This document shows, in pieces, positions 34,805 to 44,147 of a stretch of DNA of 64,000 nt. Where the stretch lies: assembly GCA_029261355.1 (NCBI GenBank), contig JAJDBM010000038.1, positions 1 through 64,000 of the forward strand. Direction: 5' to 3'. Each line of letters starts with the position of its first letter. Within the stretch, counting starts at the first letter, position 1. Made by a program: the position numbers and the translations under genes. The notes below the pieces were generated by a model. The model worked only from the letters and a program-made list of their open reading frames with translations, was not told where the DNA came from and did not search any database. Origin of the DNA: Nitrospirales bacterium (GTDB taxonomy: Bacteria; Nitrospirota; Nitrospiria; Nitrospirales; UBA8639).

Positions 34805-37315
34805 TCATGAAGTTACAGTGCTTGCAACGCTTTGTTGAGCAGGCCCAAGAGGCTTGAACAAAATCAGTAATGCTGGCAATAACGTCAAATTGCTAACAAG
34901 CGCTGCCAGCATGGCAAATCCCGTCAGTAACCCAAAATGGATCGTTGGAAGAAAGCTCGAGAACGCAAGGATCGAAAATCCAACCATTATGGTGAGTGCA
35001 GTGTAATAAATCGCTCTACCAATGCTGCCATGACAAGTCGTAACGGTTTCAAGATAACTCGAATGTCCGGAAAATTCCATTTGAAATCTATGGATATAAT
35101 GAATCGCATGATCGACAGCAATCCCGACCGTGATGGCCGCGATGGTGATCGTCATAATATCAAGTGGAACGCCCATCCATCCCATCATCCCAAGAACTGC
35201 ACATGCCGCGAGAATATTAGGGATAATCGCAACGATGGCCAAAGCGAGACTGCGGAATAATATGACAAACATGCCAAAGATGCTCACGAAGACAACGCCT
35301 AACGTCACAATTTGTGATTGATAGAGACTCTGAAGCAGATTGTTGTACAGTACCGCCATCCCGGATATATGGACATTCTCTTCAGCAAAATTTCTCTCTT
35401 CTATAAGGTAAGACTTGATCTGATTGATCAGGGCCTTTCGCTTGAGGTTTGGAGCCGATTCGATGAGACGCATGGTAATTCGAATTTGATTCCCATCAGA
35501 AGAGAGATAGGGATTGATTAACGCACTTTTGACATTTTCGGGAGCCCATTTTTTGAGAAGTGCCAATTCATAATCTTGCGGCAATTTCTGGTCATTCAAT
35601 TGTTTAAATACTTTCATCCCCGTGGCAATTGAGAGAACTTTTCCTACTTCCGGCAATCGCTCTAAGTCATCATGAATTTGTTCTATCTCCTGCAAACGAT
35701 CTCCATTAAACCAATAGCTCAATTCCTCTGTATCTCCTCCTTCACTAAAGGGGTCATCAAAGGGGTCGACCATTTCTTTGTCTTCTTTCAAGGCGGTAAA
35801 AAAGTCTTCATCTGCATCAATAATCACATCTAAAGGAATTGTCCCACCTAATTGAGAATCAATTAATTCCATCCCTTGGTAAATTTCTGTTGAGCTTTTG
35901 AAATGGTCTATGAATCGGTTCTCAACATCTAACTGAGCGATTCCAATAACCCCAAGAATCGCTAAAACAAGACAAGAACTCACGATCGCCTTAGCATACT
36001 TCTGTGTGAATGCAGCAATAGCCATGGTGAATGATCGAGTCGCATCTGGACGAGTCACTTCGGCTTCAGGTCGAAGCAAGGAAAGCACAGCCGGAAAATA
36101 GATAAAATTTAATACAAACGCTAAGAAAATCCCAATTGTCATCATCCAGCCAAAATCAATGACGGGCCGAATACCACTGACCACCAACGAACAAAATGCA
36201 ACAATAGTCGTAATGGCCGTATAAAAACATGGTTTCACCATGGTTTTCATCGTTTGAAACACCACGGTTTTCTGGTCGAGCTTAGGCTGTTCTTCAAGTA
36301 CAATTTGATAGCGAACGACAAGATGAATGGTTAACGACATCGTGATAATGAGGAGCAGAGAAATAAAGTTGGATGAAATAACGGTAATCCGCCAATCAAA
36401 CCATCCAAGCAATCCGACCATAGCCAATACCGTGATTAAACAGCATGACATGGGGAGGGCAACCCAACGAAGTTTTTTAAAAAAATAGCCTAAGGCCACA
36501 ATCAAGAAGCCGACGACGCCTAATCCAAATACGACAATATCGTGTTCAATGAAACTGATCATGTCTGCGGTTATCATCCGAACGCCGCCTAAGTACAGTT
36601 GGGCATTGTCGCGGTGTTGGTCAATAATATCTCGTATTTTTCGAATATCTTCGCGTGCAATTTCAGTGACGCGTGCATGATAGTTGTTAAATAGACTCGA
36701 TACTGCCTCTAATTGCTCGCTCTCAACCAATGTGAGCCCTACCGTCGCCTTCTTTTCTCGAAGTTGATTCCGTTCTTTTAACAGCCTCTGATACTCTTCA
36801 TCTCGTTTAAAGAGAACTTGGAGTACCGATGTACGACCATCAAGACTCACAAGATTATTTTGATAAATGGGACTTTCCTGAAATTCCTGACGCGCCAGGT
36901 CTTTATCAATTCCAATCGTTTCGAGGGTATTGGCAACCGCACCATCGGTTAATTCAGAAATCGTGATTTTCGGACTATTCAATAAGGGCACATCTAAAAT
37001 AGTCAGAACTGACTGGACTCGGGTGAGTTTTGACAATTGATCTCGCAAGGATTGAAGGGTCGTTAGAGAAGTTGGTGAGAAAATATCTTCCCTGGGGGTA
37101 TAGGTAATGATGAGGAAATCGTCGGAACCATATTTTTCGAGCATTCCACGGTAATATTTCAAATCCTCGTCATTTTCCAGGACTATTGATTCCGCCGATG
37201 CATCAAGCTTGAGACTTGTACTATAAAAGGAAAAAAATCCAACAAAGAGAAAAACAGCACACAGGGAGAGTAGTGGTTTTTCGATAACAACGGTTTTGTA
37301 GAATTCACTCAACAT
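34805..37315 (-). CDS. MMPL/RND-superfamily exporter
   Basis: This 836-residue membrane protein has a TM segment at about 15-33 and a large periplasmic loop (to about 250). Six TM helices follow, then a second TM-loop-TM set, the duplicated plan of MMPL-type exporters and hopanoid transporters. Acidic residues inside helices of each bundle (DWRITVI, GIAVDHAIHY) fit proton-relay positions. There is no adaptor or outer-membrane gene beside it, in line with MMPL proteins that move lipids. The cargo is unknown. The periplasmic loop has a marked acidic stretch (MVDPFDDPFSEGGDTEE). Confidence 0.8.
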   Translation of the reverse strand: MLSEFYKTVVIEKPLLSLCAVFLFVGFFSFYSTSLKLDASAESIVLENDEDLKYYRGMLEKYGSDDFLIITYTPREDIFSPTSLTTLQSLRDQLSKLTRVQSVLTILDVPLLNSPKITISELTDGAVANTLETIGIDKDLARQEFQESPIYQNNLVSLDGRTSVLQVLFKRDEEYQRLLKERNQLREKKATVGLTLVESEQLEAVSSLFNNYHARVTEIAREDIRKIRDIIDQHRDNAQLYLGGVRMITADMISFIEHDIVVFGLGVVGFLIVALGYFFKKLRWVALPMSCCLITVLAMVGLLGWFDWRITVISSNFISLLLIITMSLTIHLVVRYQIVLEEQPKLDQKTVVFQTMKTMVKPCFYTAITTIVAFCSLVVSGIRPVIDFGWMMTIGIFLAFVLNFIYFPAVLSLLRPEAEVTRPDATRSFTMAIAAFTQKYAKAIVSSCLVLAILGVIGIAQLDVENRFIDHFKSSTEIYQGMELIDSQLGGTIPLDVIIDADEDFFTALKEDKEMVDPFDDPFSEGGDTEELSYWFNGDRLQEIEQIHDDLERLPEVGKVLSIATGMKVFKQLNDQKLPQDYELALLKKWAPENVKSALINPYLSSDGNQIRITMRLIESAPNLKRKALINQIKSYLIEERNFAEENVHISGMAVLYNNLLQSLYQSQIVTLGVVFVSIFGMFVILFRSLALAIVAIIPNILAACAVLGMMGWMGVPLDIMTITIAAITVGIAVDHAIHYIHRFQMEFSGHSSYLETVTTCHGSIGRAIYYTALTIMVGFSILAFSSFLPTIHFGLLTGFAMLAALVSNLTLLPALLILFKPLGPAQQSVASTVTS

Positions 37316-37580
37316 AGCAGGGCTTAACCAAGTCCTCGCATAGCATAACGGTACAATGTATGGGAGTCATTCATCGCAAGCTAGCATTAAGAGAAAAAAT
37401 TAAATGGCCAGAGCCTGCCCCCAACACAAGCATGGGCATTGGCCAAAACATCCTGACGCATTGAAAAGAATAGAATATGGCCCATACGACAGAAATTATT
37501 GTAGCAGAATATTTGAAGAAATTGTGGCTCACTGATAGAAAGGAACAGAGGACGGAAACGTTTAAGCAATAGGCTCGATG

Positions 37581-37898
37581 CTAATAGACGCTAAGCGGCC
37601 CATGCGTAATGAAAACTTCCCGCCCTTCAATATACGCACGATCCGCTCCCCACCAATACTGAAATCGTTGCCATCCACCGTGAGTGGGCATAGGAATATC
37701 TACCCGAATATGCGCATTATCTGTCGCTGCTAGACTTGGCTTCAACAGGATCAATATCAAATTCTTGCTGTCGGAAATATACGCTCTAAATTGGCATTCA
37801 GGCGGATCAATTTGAACGGGTTTGTAATCAAACTCTTCGAGTGTCGCCCCACCAAACAGATAGGCAGCAAACAAGCATGGTATGAGTGTGGAAAACAT
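37581..37898 (-). CDS. Small exported hypothetical protein
   Basis: This 105-residue protein has a short N-terminal hydrophobic signal (MFSTLIPCLFAAYLFGG) and a mature part with alternating strands (CQFRAYISDSKNLILILLKP, HIRVDIPMPTHGGWQRFQYWWG, AYIEGREVFI). A purine-rich GGGAGGGA site precedes the ATG. No family is recognised. It stands alone between the MMPL exporter and a long non-coding stretch. Confidence 0.5.
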   Translation of the reverse strand: MFSTLIPCLFAAYLFGGATLEEFDYKPVQIDPPECQFRAYISDSKNLILILLKPSLAATDNAHIRVDIPMPTHGGWQRFQYWWGADRAYIEGREVFITHGPLSVY

Positions 37899-38586
37899 GG
37901 TCCATTCCCTCCCTCAGTTTTGAGTAGGACTCCATGCTCAAACAACTTCTCGCATGGCCTCGAGCATCACAAAGAGCGACAGGATACACATCTTCTACGT
38001 TCTGCATATTCTACACCAGATACCCATTTATCCATTCATCTTCGTTCATTACACCAAAAGACTCGCTCAGAATGTGGAAAAACTTCGTGCTGGCAATTCC
38101 TCTCACAACCTTATCGATCTTCAACCTTCGTTGTATCCGATCCGATACGACCTCGCGGAGAAATCGATACGCTGTGGAGGTCCATGACAGATGAGTCAAT
38201 ATTGTATCAACACCAAGCTACCACAATGACTTATTGGTGAGGCTCCTGAAAAATCGTGAAGGAGTCCAGAGGCCCAATGCTGAACCTACGTCCTAATAGG
38301 TTCTAACGTGTTGGGCATGCTCATCAATGATTAACTTAAAGAAATTTTTAAGAATTTCTTGTTCCACGCTCTTGATGTTGCCTGACGGCCCACCCCATTT
38401 CCACATTTACTCTCGCTTGTTTTTAGAATGTTCCACCTCTACGAGTCTTTTCATTTTCACCTCTAATATCTCACCGCACGAATTGGCATGTGGGTTGCTC
38501 ATTGATCAAGTCAGAGTCATTTAATAATTCATGAATCTTTTTCCTGAAAAAGATCGTCATCTTTGTTCAGGCATGGAAAGGAGTCG
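37899..38586. other. Gene-free stretch of ~690 bases
   Basis: Only short, overlapping frames without protein-like composition are found. One symmetric element, AAGAAATT (38339-38346) / AATTTCTT (38353-38360), is present. The final part should hold the promoter of the next gene. Confidence 0.4.
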
Positions 38587-39099
38587 ATGATGGCACGTTG
38601 TTCGATTTCCAAAAAACTCATGCAAATTGGTGGTGTATGCTTCGGAATATTTTCAATGGTCATCACACCAGAAACTCAGATTGCTCGTGCTGGGCAACCT
38701 GAATCGACAGATCGCAATAGTCAATGTGCAGGGGTCAGCTCAACTACCTCTCCAACTCAGACGATCAATCTCCCCATGCTTGCGCCTGAACCCAAAAATG
38801 ATCTCTTGATTGACGAAGATGTCAATATCGTCACAGGCCTCTATACGCGATCTTATTCACGACAACAAAATGGAGTAATCGATTACAAAGCGGCAAGGCA
38901 AATCGTCACATCAGAATATAATGAATATTGGAATACGGTCGTCCAGACCAAAGAGTTTCCATTGCTGTATTGGGAAGATGGTAATCAAGATGGTGAATTC
39001 GATATGTGGGTCGATCAACAAGGAGATGGATTTCCTTGTGACATGATTCCATATCACATACAGGATAACCAGCAACAGACACAAATGGCAGGATTTTAA
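38587..39099 (+). CDS. Exported protein with an EF-hand-like acidic loop
   Basis: This protein of about 170 residues starts at the ATG 38587 or the adjacent one at 38590, after AAAGGAG; a TTG at 38563 is rejected. It has a signal peptide (to about QIARAG), a Ser/Thr/Pro-rich linker, and a C-terminal part with YWEDGNQDGEFDMWVDQQGDG. That contains D-x-N-x-D-G-x-x-D, reminiscent of a calcium-binding EF-hand loop or dockerin-type turn. Only one such loop is complete. Function unknown. Confidence 0.6.
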   Translation: MMARCSISKKLMQIGGVCFGIFSMVITPETQIARAGQPESTDRNSQCAGVSSTTSPTQTINLPMLAPEPKNDLLIDEDVNIVTGLYTRSYSRQQNGVIDYKAARQIVTSEYNEYWNTVVQTKEFPLLYWEDGNQDGEFDMWVDQQGDGFPCDMIPYHIQDNQQQTQMAGF

Positions 39100-39107
39100 T
39101 TGGGAAT

Positions 39108-39140
39108 ATTGCAAAAATCTGCCAGCGACGCTCTCGTCGT
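39108..39140. repeat. REP-like short element
   Basis: TTGCAAAAATCTGCCAGCGA followed by CGCTCTCG resembles the stretch at 60856-60889 (TTGAAAAAATCCGCCAGCGG, then CGTTCTCT). It contains a small dyad CGACG-CTCT-CGTCG. It may be a member of a dispersed intergenic repeat family; only two diverged copies are seen in this window. Confidence 0.4.
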
Positions 39141-39243
39141 CTGAACGTCATAAGTTGTGCTAAGCTGGAAACTCCTCTGCGTGCGGACGGTGACTCAACA
39201 GCATGTATTGAGGTTGCACGAGAGTAATGCTTCATCGGCTCTC

Positions 39244-39513
39244 TCATAGCCGTGGTTTCCACCCTTTTTCCTGAAGGCACGTTTGTAATTCGTCTTGATA
39301 GGGCGTGATAAAAAATGTGAGTATACGATTAGGATCAATGAGACTTCCTCCAAAACCCAGCTCCCGTCGACATTCGGTTTCTTCAAGATGGAAATCATCC
39401 TCTGTAGCCCCCTGTCGGTACAGGCTATAATCTACACTTGCGCATCCACTGAAGAACAGCAGAAGACTCATATGTATTAGTATTTTCCAAACAGGCCAAT
39501 AAAATTGTTGCAT
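39244..39513 (-). CDS. Small lipoprotein
   Basis: This protein of about 89 residues has a lipoprotein signal ending in LLFFSGC, so it should be lipidated and membrane-anchored. The mature part is charged (YRQGATEDDFHLEETECRRE) and ends DELQTCLQEKGWKPRL; its two further cysteines could pair. The ATG at 39513 is taken; a GTG one codon earlier is also possible. Similar short Cys-containing lipoproteins are common but unnamed. Confidence 0.6.
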   Translation of the reverse strand: MQQFYWPVWKILIHMSLLLFFSGCASVDYSLYRQGATEDDFHLEETECRRELGFGGSLIDPNRILTFFITPYQDELQTCLQEKGWKPRL

Positions 39514-39900
39514 CACGATTGACTACTCCATACGAGTCGCGTTTCCCTCATCGTCACACTAACTTCCCCTTTTGTCCATAAGCTTTCGTACGACGAAATA
39601 TCGGCGTTTGTCCGTGCCTTCCATTCACACAATCCACTAAAACTGTGGACAACTCTGTGAGGAACGTGGATGATAGTCTCCCGACGCCAATAGCATTGAG
39701 GCTTTGAGCACTTTGCCTAAAAATTAGGCATTGTGGCATCGCAACAAATGACTACCAAATCTAGGTCAATATCATTTCTCAAAGGGAAATATAGAGATTG
39801 AGATAGCCAAATACATGAAATTTCAGGTATATTCCGAAAAGATATTTATAACTTGATTATTTAATATTTTTTCCATAACTAATTTGATTGAGCATATGAC
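39514..39900. other. Intergenic region before the receiver gene, with dyads
   Basis: This 387-base stretch holds a perfect hairpin TGCCTAA-AAA-TTAGGCA (39714-39730) and a TGAAATTTCA palindrome (39816-39825), followed by an A+T-rich tract up to the receiver gene. A 61-codon minus-strand frame at 39554-39739 has no protein-like features. A promoter is likely near 39830-39890 but its elements are not clear. Confidence 0.35.
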
Positions 39901-40290
39901 GTGGTGCGTCATACGGAAAATCGAAAAAAACGTATTCTAATTGTAGACGATGAGCCAGCAGTTCGAAGAACTGTTCGAGCAGCTCTTGAATCGTCTGGAT
40001 ATGAGTGCGCGGAATCGGAAAATGGCGCTGCAGGACTTGCCTGGATCGAAGAAAACCAAGCGGACCTCATCATCGTCGATTACCATATGCCAATCATGAG
40101 TGGACTACGCTTACTTGAGCGAGTACATGAAAAACACAATGGAAAACCCCTTCCAATTATTATGCTCAGCGGAGTCTTAAAAGAGAAGGATAAACAGAGG
40201 GCTCGAGAGCTGGGTGCCTATGCCGTTGTTGACAAACCTTGCAATTTTAGGGAATTAGTCCTCACGGTTGGGGAAGCCATCGAGGACTAA
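39901..40290 (+). CDS. Stand-alone CheY-like response regulator receiver
   Basis: This 129-residue protein is a single receiver domain with all key residues: acidic pair Asp16-Asp17 (IVDDEPA), phospho-acceptor Asp60 (LIIVDYHMP), Ser90 (IMLSG) and Lys112 (VVDKPC). There is no output domain, so it must act by protein-protein contact. It starts with GTG and lacks a visible ribosome site. No kinase is adjacent; one lies at the far right end of the window. Confidence 0.85.
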   Translation: MVRHTENRKKRILIVDDEPAVRRTVRAALESSGYECAESENGAAGLAWIEENQADLIIVDYHMPIMSGLRLLERVHEKHNGKPLPIIMLSGVLKEKDKQRARELGAYAVVDKPCNFRELVLTVGEAIED

Positions 40291-40521
40291 CAGACACCTC
40301 AATTCATCCTCAAATACTCAATCTCCTCCCTATTGATATTCGGCAACATCCCCTGGAAAATATTATTTGTGAAGCCTATGGGTAAGACTTCACCATTTTT
40401 TAGCGTCAGCAGATCAGTCCCACAGAGGACAGGCGCATGGATATCAATACTTTTCTCTTTCATAAATAATGGACAACAAGCCAATGTTTGACAACCCACT
40501 CACCATTCTCTTCATTCACTC

Positions 40522-41496
40522 ATGAACCGTCTGGCGATACAACCGTGCCGATTGAAATGTGCCACGGCCTTATTTGCAATGCTCATGCTATGGCCTTCCA
40601 TCTTCTACGCGGAGACCCCGGCTCCAGAAGTCCATTGGGGTTCGCTTGGGTATCCTGACCAATACCCAGTGCTCCAATTGGGGCTCTCATTAAATCGGTT
40701 TACTGAATTCAATGGAGAAGGTGAACGTTTCAATGAAATCCAAGAAACTATTGGACTGAATCAGATCACCTTCACGTGGACCGAACATCTCAAACGGTTT
40801 AAAGACTGGAGCACCAACCTCACGATCGGCGCTGGGCCCTCTCGAGACCAACCCACACGATATTTACAGAACGAAATTGTTCATGAAGGGCTCAAGGGAA
40901 TCCCGAAAGTCCCGGTACGTAAAAAACGTCGACAAACAGATTTCATGATCACTGGAACATTGAATCGATGGTTTTCAATTGCCTCACTTGAAAAAATTGG
41001 ATTCGCTGGGATAGGAGTGGCAAACGGCAGTTTGTACCATGAGGTATTTGGACGAGTTGGGGCACGTCGCTGGTCACCCGTCGAAACGATCTATGGCTGC
41101 TCCTGCGATGAGAACCCTTGGTGGGTTTCGGCATTCGGACCGCTGAAATTATCTGGAATGTATCGATATTCGAGAATATGGGAAGGTGCCGCATTACGCG
41201 CTCTTGCACCGGAATCACATATCGCACAGGGCTCAATCAGTTATGGATGGATGCGAGAGGATGGCTACCCATCTTTCGAAGTTGAACTCGGCGTGACCAT
41301 TGACTCAGGGATCTTTTTGGACGTGTTTGGCGATTCCTTAGAAGAACGCTTTTATTCATTGGCCATCCGTGCACATCCCTTTACCCTTGAAACCTGGAAC
41401 GATCAACTCAACAATAAGGACTTTGGCCCTACATATGGAGCCCGCTTAATGCTTGAGCTCTATACATTTCTTCCAGATAACTGGAAATGGCGTTAG
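40522..41496 (+). CDS. Hypothetical exported, possibly outer-membrane, protein
   Basis: This 324-residue protein has a signal peptide (to about IFYAETPAPE) and many alternating strands with aromatic ends (YPVLQLGLSLNRFTEF, NLTIGAGP, GSISYGWMREDGYPSFEVELGVT, YGARLMLELYTF), suggesting a beta-barrel. It ends in NWKWR rather than a terminal Phe, which is atypical. Two Cys in GCSCDE are notable. No family is recognised. Confidence 0.5.
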   Translation: MNRLAIQPCRLKCATALFAMLMLWPSIFYAETPAPEVHWGSLGYPDQYPVLQLGLSLNRFTEFNGEGERFNEIQETIGLNQITFTWTEHLKRFKDWSTNLTIGAGPSRDQPTRYLQNEIVHEGLKGIPKVPVRKKRRQTDFMITGTLNRWFSIASLEKIGFAGIGVANGSLYHEVFGRVGARRWSPVETIYGCSCDENPWWVSAFGPLKLSGMYRYSRIWEGAALRALAPESHIAQGSISYGWMREDGYPSFEVELGVTIDSGIFLDVFGDSLEERFYSLAIRAHPFTLETWNDQLNNKDFGPTYGARLMLELYTFLPDNWKWR

Positions 41497-41772
41497 CACG
41501 CTCACGACAACTCACCACCACACCCACAACCCCACTTCATCCCGCAGTACCTTCACCATGGCTTTGAGAAAAAAGAAATGGGAGTCCTTTTATGGGAACT
41601 TTCAGAGCCAATACCCAAACTCACTGGACCTTGGTAGAGTAAAGGAGACTGGGAAAACGACAAACGCACATGACCCCATTCAAAGCGTTCATTTCAGAAT
41701 GACAAAGTTTTCCGTCACAGACTCTCAACTTGGGGTTAATACAAGAAGTCGACACAAGACCGGACCTCTCTT

Positions 41773-42402
41773 ATGGCAATAATAAAAAATAAAGTACTCG
41801 TTATTGTTGGCATCGACCTAGCTAGTTCACCTCATAGTCCAACAGGGATATGCATTCTTCGCGGCATGAAGGGAAGTACTGAAGTGGCCTATGATGATAA
41901 GCAGATCCTCAAAGCCATCGAGCAGGCCAAGCCAGACCTTATACCCATTGATGCACCACTGAGCCTTCCGCCTGGACGCAAGACCATACAGGACGTGACT
42001 GACGAACATCTTCGTGAATGCGATCGTGAATTGCAGCGCCGTCGAATCAATTTTCCCCCTATCACTCTAGGGACGATGCGAATGTTAACGGAACGCGGGT
42101 TAGCCCTCAATGAACAGTTCGAAAAAATGGGGTATCGCGCCATAGAATGCTATCCCGGGGCGGCACAAGATATCTGGAGCATACCTCGTCAACACCGAGA
42201 CCTGAAGGGGCTACTCCAGGGACTCAAGAATCTCGGAATCCGAGGACTCTCACAGAAAATGACCAACAACGAGCTTGATGCCGCAACAGCGGCACTGGTA
42301 GGACGATTGTTCCTCAAGGGTAGTGGAGAATTACTCGGAGGTGAAAAAGGGATCCTTGTGCCGCAAATGAGATTATCGCAAGAGAGAAGACTCAGAACGT
42401 GA
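41773..42402 (+). CDS. DUF429 family protein
   Basis: This 209-residue protein has an RNase H-like fold pattern: IVGIDLASSPHSPTGICIL, DLIPIDAPLSLPPG, CDRELQRRRINFPPITLGTMRMLTERG, AIECYPGAAQDIW and ELDAATAALVGRLF. The acidic residues in GIDLA, IDAP and ELDA would be the metal-binding set. The family is a predicted nuclease of unknown role. Its stop overlaps the GTG start of the TfoX-like gene (GTGA), so the two are coupled. Confidence 0.8.
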   Translation: MAIIKNKVLVIVGIDLASSPHSPTGICILRGMKGSTEVAYDDKQILKAIEQAKPDLIPIDAPLSLPPGRKTIQDVTDEHLRECDRELQRRRINFPPITLGTMRMLTERGLALNEQFEKMGYRAIECYPGAAQDIWSIPRQHRDLKGLLQGLKNLGIRGLSQKMTNNELDAATAALVGRLFLKGSGELLGGEKGILVPQMRLSQERRLRT

Positions 42403-42761
42403 GCGAGTTTGTTGAATATCTGAAAGAGGTCTTCGTCCACTTTGGACCAATTCACGCTCGAAAGATGTTCGGTGGCTACGGCATGTATTATCGAAATGTC
42501 ATGATTGGACTTATTGCAGATGAAACCCTGTATTTAAAGGTCAATGCCAATTTAGTGAAGATATATGAAGCCAAAGGGTTAGGACCGTTTGAATATCAAA
42601 AAGGCGACAAAGTCGTGAAAATGTCTTATTATATGGCCCCCGCCGAAATTTTTGATGATCCAGAAGAAGCGGCCCTCTGGGCCACTCGCTCATATGAAGC
42701 GGGGCTTCAAGCCAAAGCTAAATCCAAGTCAACCGAAACACGTACACAAGCAGGGACCTGA
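42399..42761 (+). CDS. TfoX N-terminal domain protein
   Basis: This 120-residue protein matches the TfoX N-terminal domain: HFGPIHARKMFGGYGMYYRNVMIGLIADETLYLKVN, then FEYQKGDKVVKMSYYMAPAEIFDDPEEAALWATRSYEA. TfoX/Sxy is a regulator of natural competence in gamma-proteobacteria, but short single-domain versions are widespread and their role is uncertain. It starts with GTG overlapping the DUF429 stop. The basic, polar tail is probably disordered. Confidence 0.82.
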   Translation: MSEFVEYLKEVFVHFGPIHARKMFGGYGMYYRNVMIGLIADETLYLKVNANLVKIYEAKGLGPFEYQKGDKVVKMSYYMAPAEIFDDPEEAALWATRSYEAGLQAKAKSKSTETRTQAGT

Positions 42762-42928
42762 CTTTCGAGTAACCTGGTACGAACGCGATGAACGCTGAAA
42801 ACCTTTAAAGTTCATGAATCATTCTTACACATAACCGAAAGGCGTTGACCTTGTTTCTGTTTCTCGCCTTTCAAGCAATTCGATCGTTCACTGTGTAGAC
42901 TCGCTAGGCTTCCTCACACACTGCATTC

Positions 42929-43465
42929 TCACTTCGTCTCTGCCAAAAGCCGCTGAATTTCTTTTTCGGTTGTATCATATCCACCTTCGCCAATCTTTGT
43001 GTATTGGATGACTCCGGCTTTATCGATCAAGTACAACGTCGGCCAATATCGATTGCGAAACTTACGCCACGAAAGAAATTCATTGTCAATCGGCACGGCA
43101 TATGCCAACTGATTTTCGTCAATATATTCTTGAACTCGAGTCACATCATGTTCGTATTGAAACTCTGGAGAATGAATGGCAATCACGACTAATCCCTTAT
43201 CAGAATATTTCTTATGCCATGCTTTGACGTAAGGTTCGATGTTGCGACAGTTCCAGCAACCAAAAGTCCAAAACTCCACCATCACAACTTTGCCACGAAG
43301 GTCCGCCAATCGCAAAGGCTCGGAATTGAGCCACACAGGGTTGGTGATCTCTGGAGCTTCAGTACCAAGTCGAGCATGAGCAAATGACCCAAATCCCATC
43401 CATATCAAGCTAGACACGAGAATCAATAGTAATACGCCTCTCAACGGGACATTTCGATTTTCCAT
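42929..43465 (-). CDS. TlpA/redoxin-like thioredoxin, exported
   Basis: This 178-residue protein has an N-terminal membrane anchor or signal (about 8-30) and a thioredoxin fold with active site FGCWNCRN (Cys70, Cys73). It has the TlpA-type cis-Pro segment YWPTLYLIDKAG. The spacing between strands is that of AhpC/TSA-TlpA proteins, which act as periplasmic disulfide reductants or in cytochrome maturation. Strong AAAGGAGAA ribosome site. It stands alone. Both cysteines are intact. Confidence 0.87.
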   Translation of the reverse strand: MENRNVPLRGVLLLILVSSLIWMGFGSFAHARLGTEAPEITNPVWLNSEPLRLADLRGKVVMVEFWTFGCWNCRNIEPYVKAWHKKYSDKGLVVIAIHSPEFQYEHDVTRVQEYIDENQLAYAVPIDNEFLSWRKFRNRYWPTLYLIDKAGVIQYTKIGEGGYDTTEKEIQRLLAETK

Positions 43466-44147
43466 TATCTTCTCCTTTATTTTTTCGATAGCCCATTTTA
43501 AAAGAAAAACTTCTCTTATGCTTATTACGGAAAAACAGTATTCAGTTACTGATGTCTTCTAAAAAGGAAAGGTATTACAAAAATGTTGAGACCATGAATT
43601 GTCCTACATCTGATTTTTTATATGTTTGATTCACTCAGAAAAAATAATTCACGAAAATCTGCAAAAATTTAGTACAGATTATCATCATAATACGATTTTT
43701 TTATGGAACCCCTAACCCATTCCATCCCGATCTCCACAGCCTTTCTCCCGCATTCCCTATATCTACGATAGGTACTTTCACTGATTCCCAAACCATGCAA
43801 AACCCCTTTGACATGAAGGGAGGCACTCTGTGGGTATGGTGAGTCCTTCATGAAGTATATCCCAACATATCGTGGTATTGGGTCTTCTTTATATCAAAAT
43901 GAAGTGATTCCGCATGATTTCTTGTGTGGTATCTAAATTGCTATCTACATTCAACAGCTGGCTAGATACCCCCTTCTCGTTACAGTTTGATCACACATTC
44001 ACTCAACCTGAAAACGAGCATGTTAGAAACCTTCGCTGACAAGCGGTCATTCGAAACAATGATTTCGATAAATAATATTAGCCGAACGGGATGTACTGAT
44101 CTATTTTTTTCACAGAGTCCTATTCATATTCAGGGAGTATTTTTTTC
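43466..44147. other. A+T-rich gene-free stretch before the glycan cluster
   Basis: About 680 bases, visibly richer in A+T than the surrounding genes, lie between the TlpA-like gene and the divergent large cluster. A 60-codon minus-strand frame (43669-43851) contains GISESTYRRYR but is otherwise unremarkable and is not called. The region probably holds the cluster promoter and a long leader. No hairpin strong enough to name was found. Confidence 0.4.

Noticed and set aside
39554-39739. 61-codon frame on the minus strand
   Set aside because: No ribosome site, no hydrophobic or domain pattern, and it covers a hairpin; treated as chance.
42399-42761. Calling the TfoX-domain protein a competence regulator
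   Set aside because: Only the N-terminal domain is present and no other competence regulators are nearby, so the role is left open.
43669-43851. 60-codon minus-strand frame containing GISESTYRRYR
   Set aside because: It looks faintly like a transposase helix-turn-helix, but too little is present and the rest is unremarkable.
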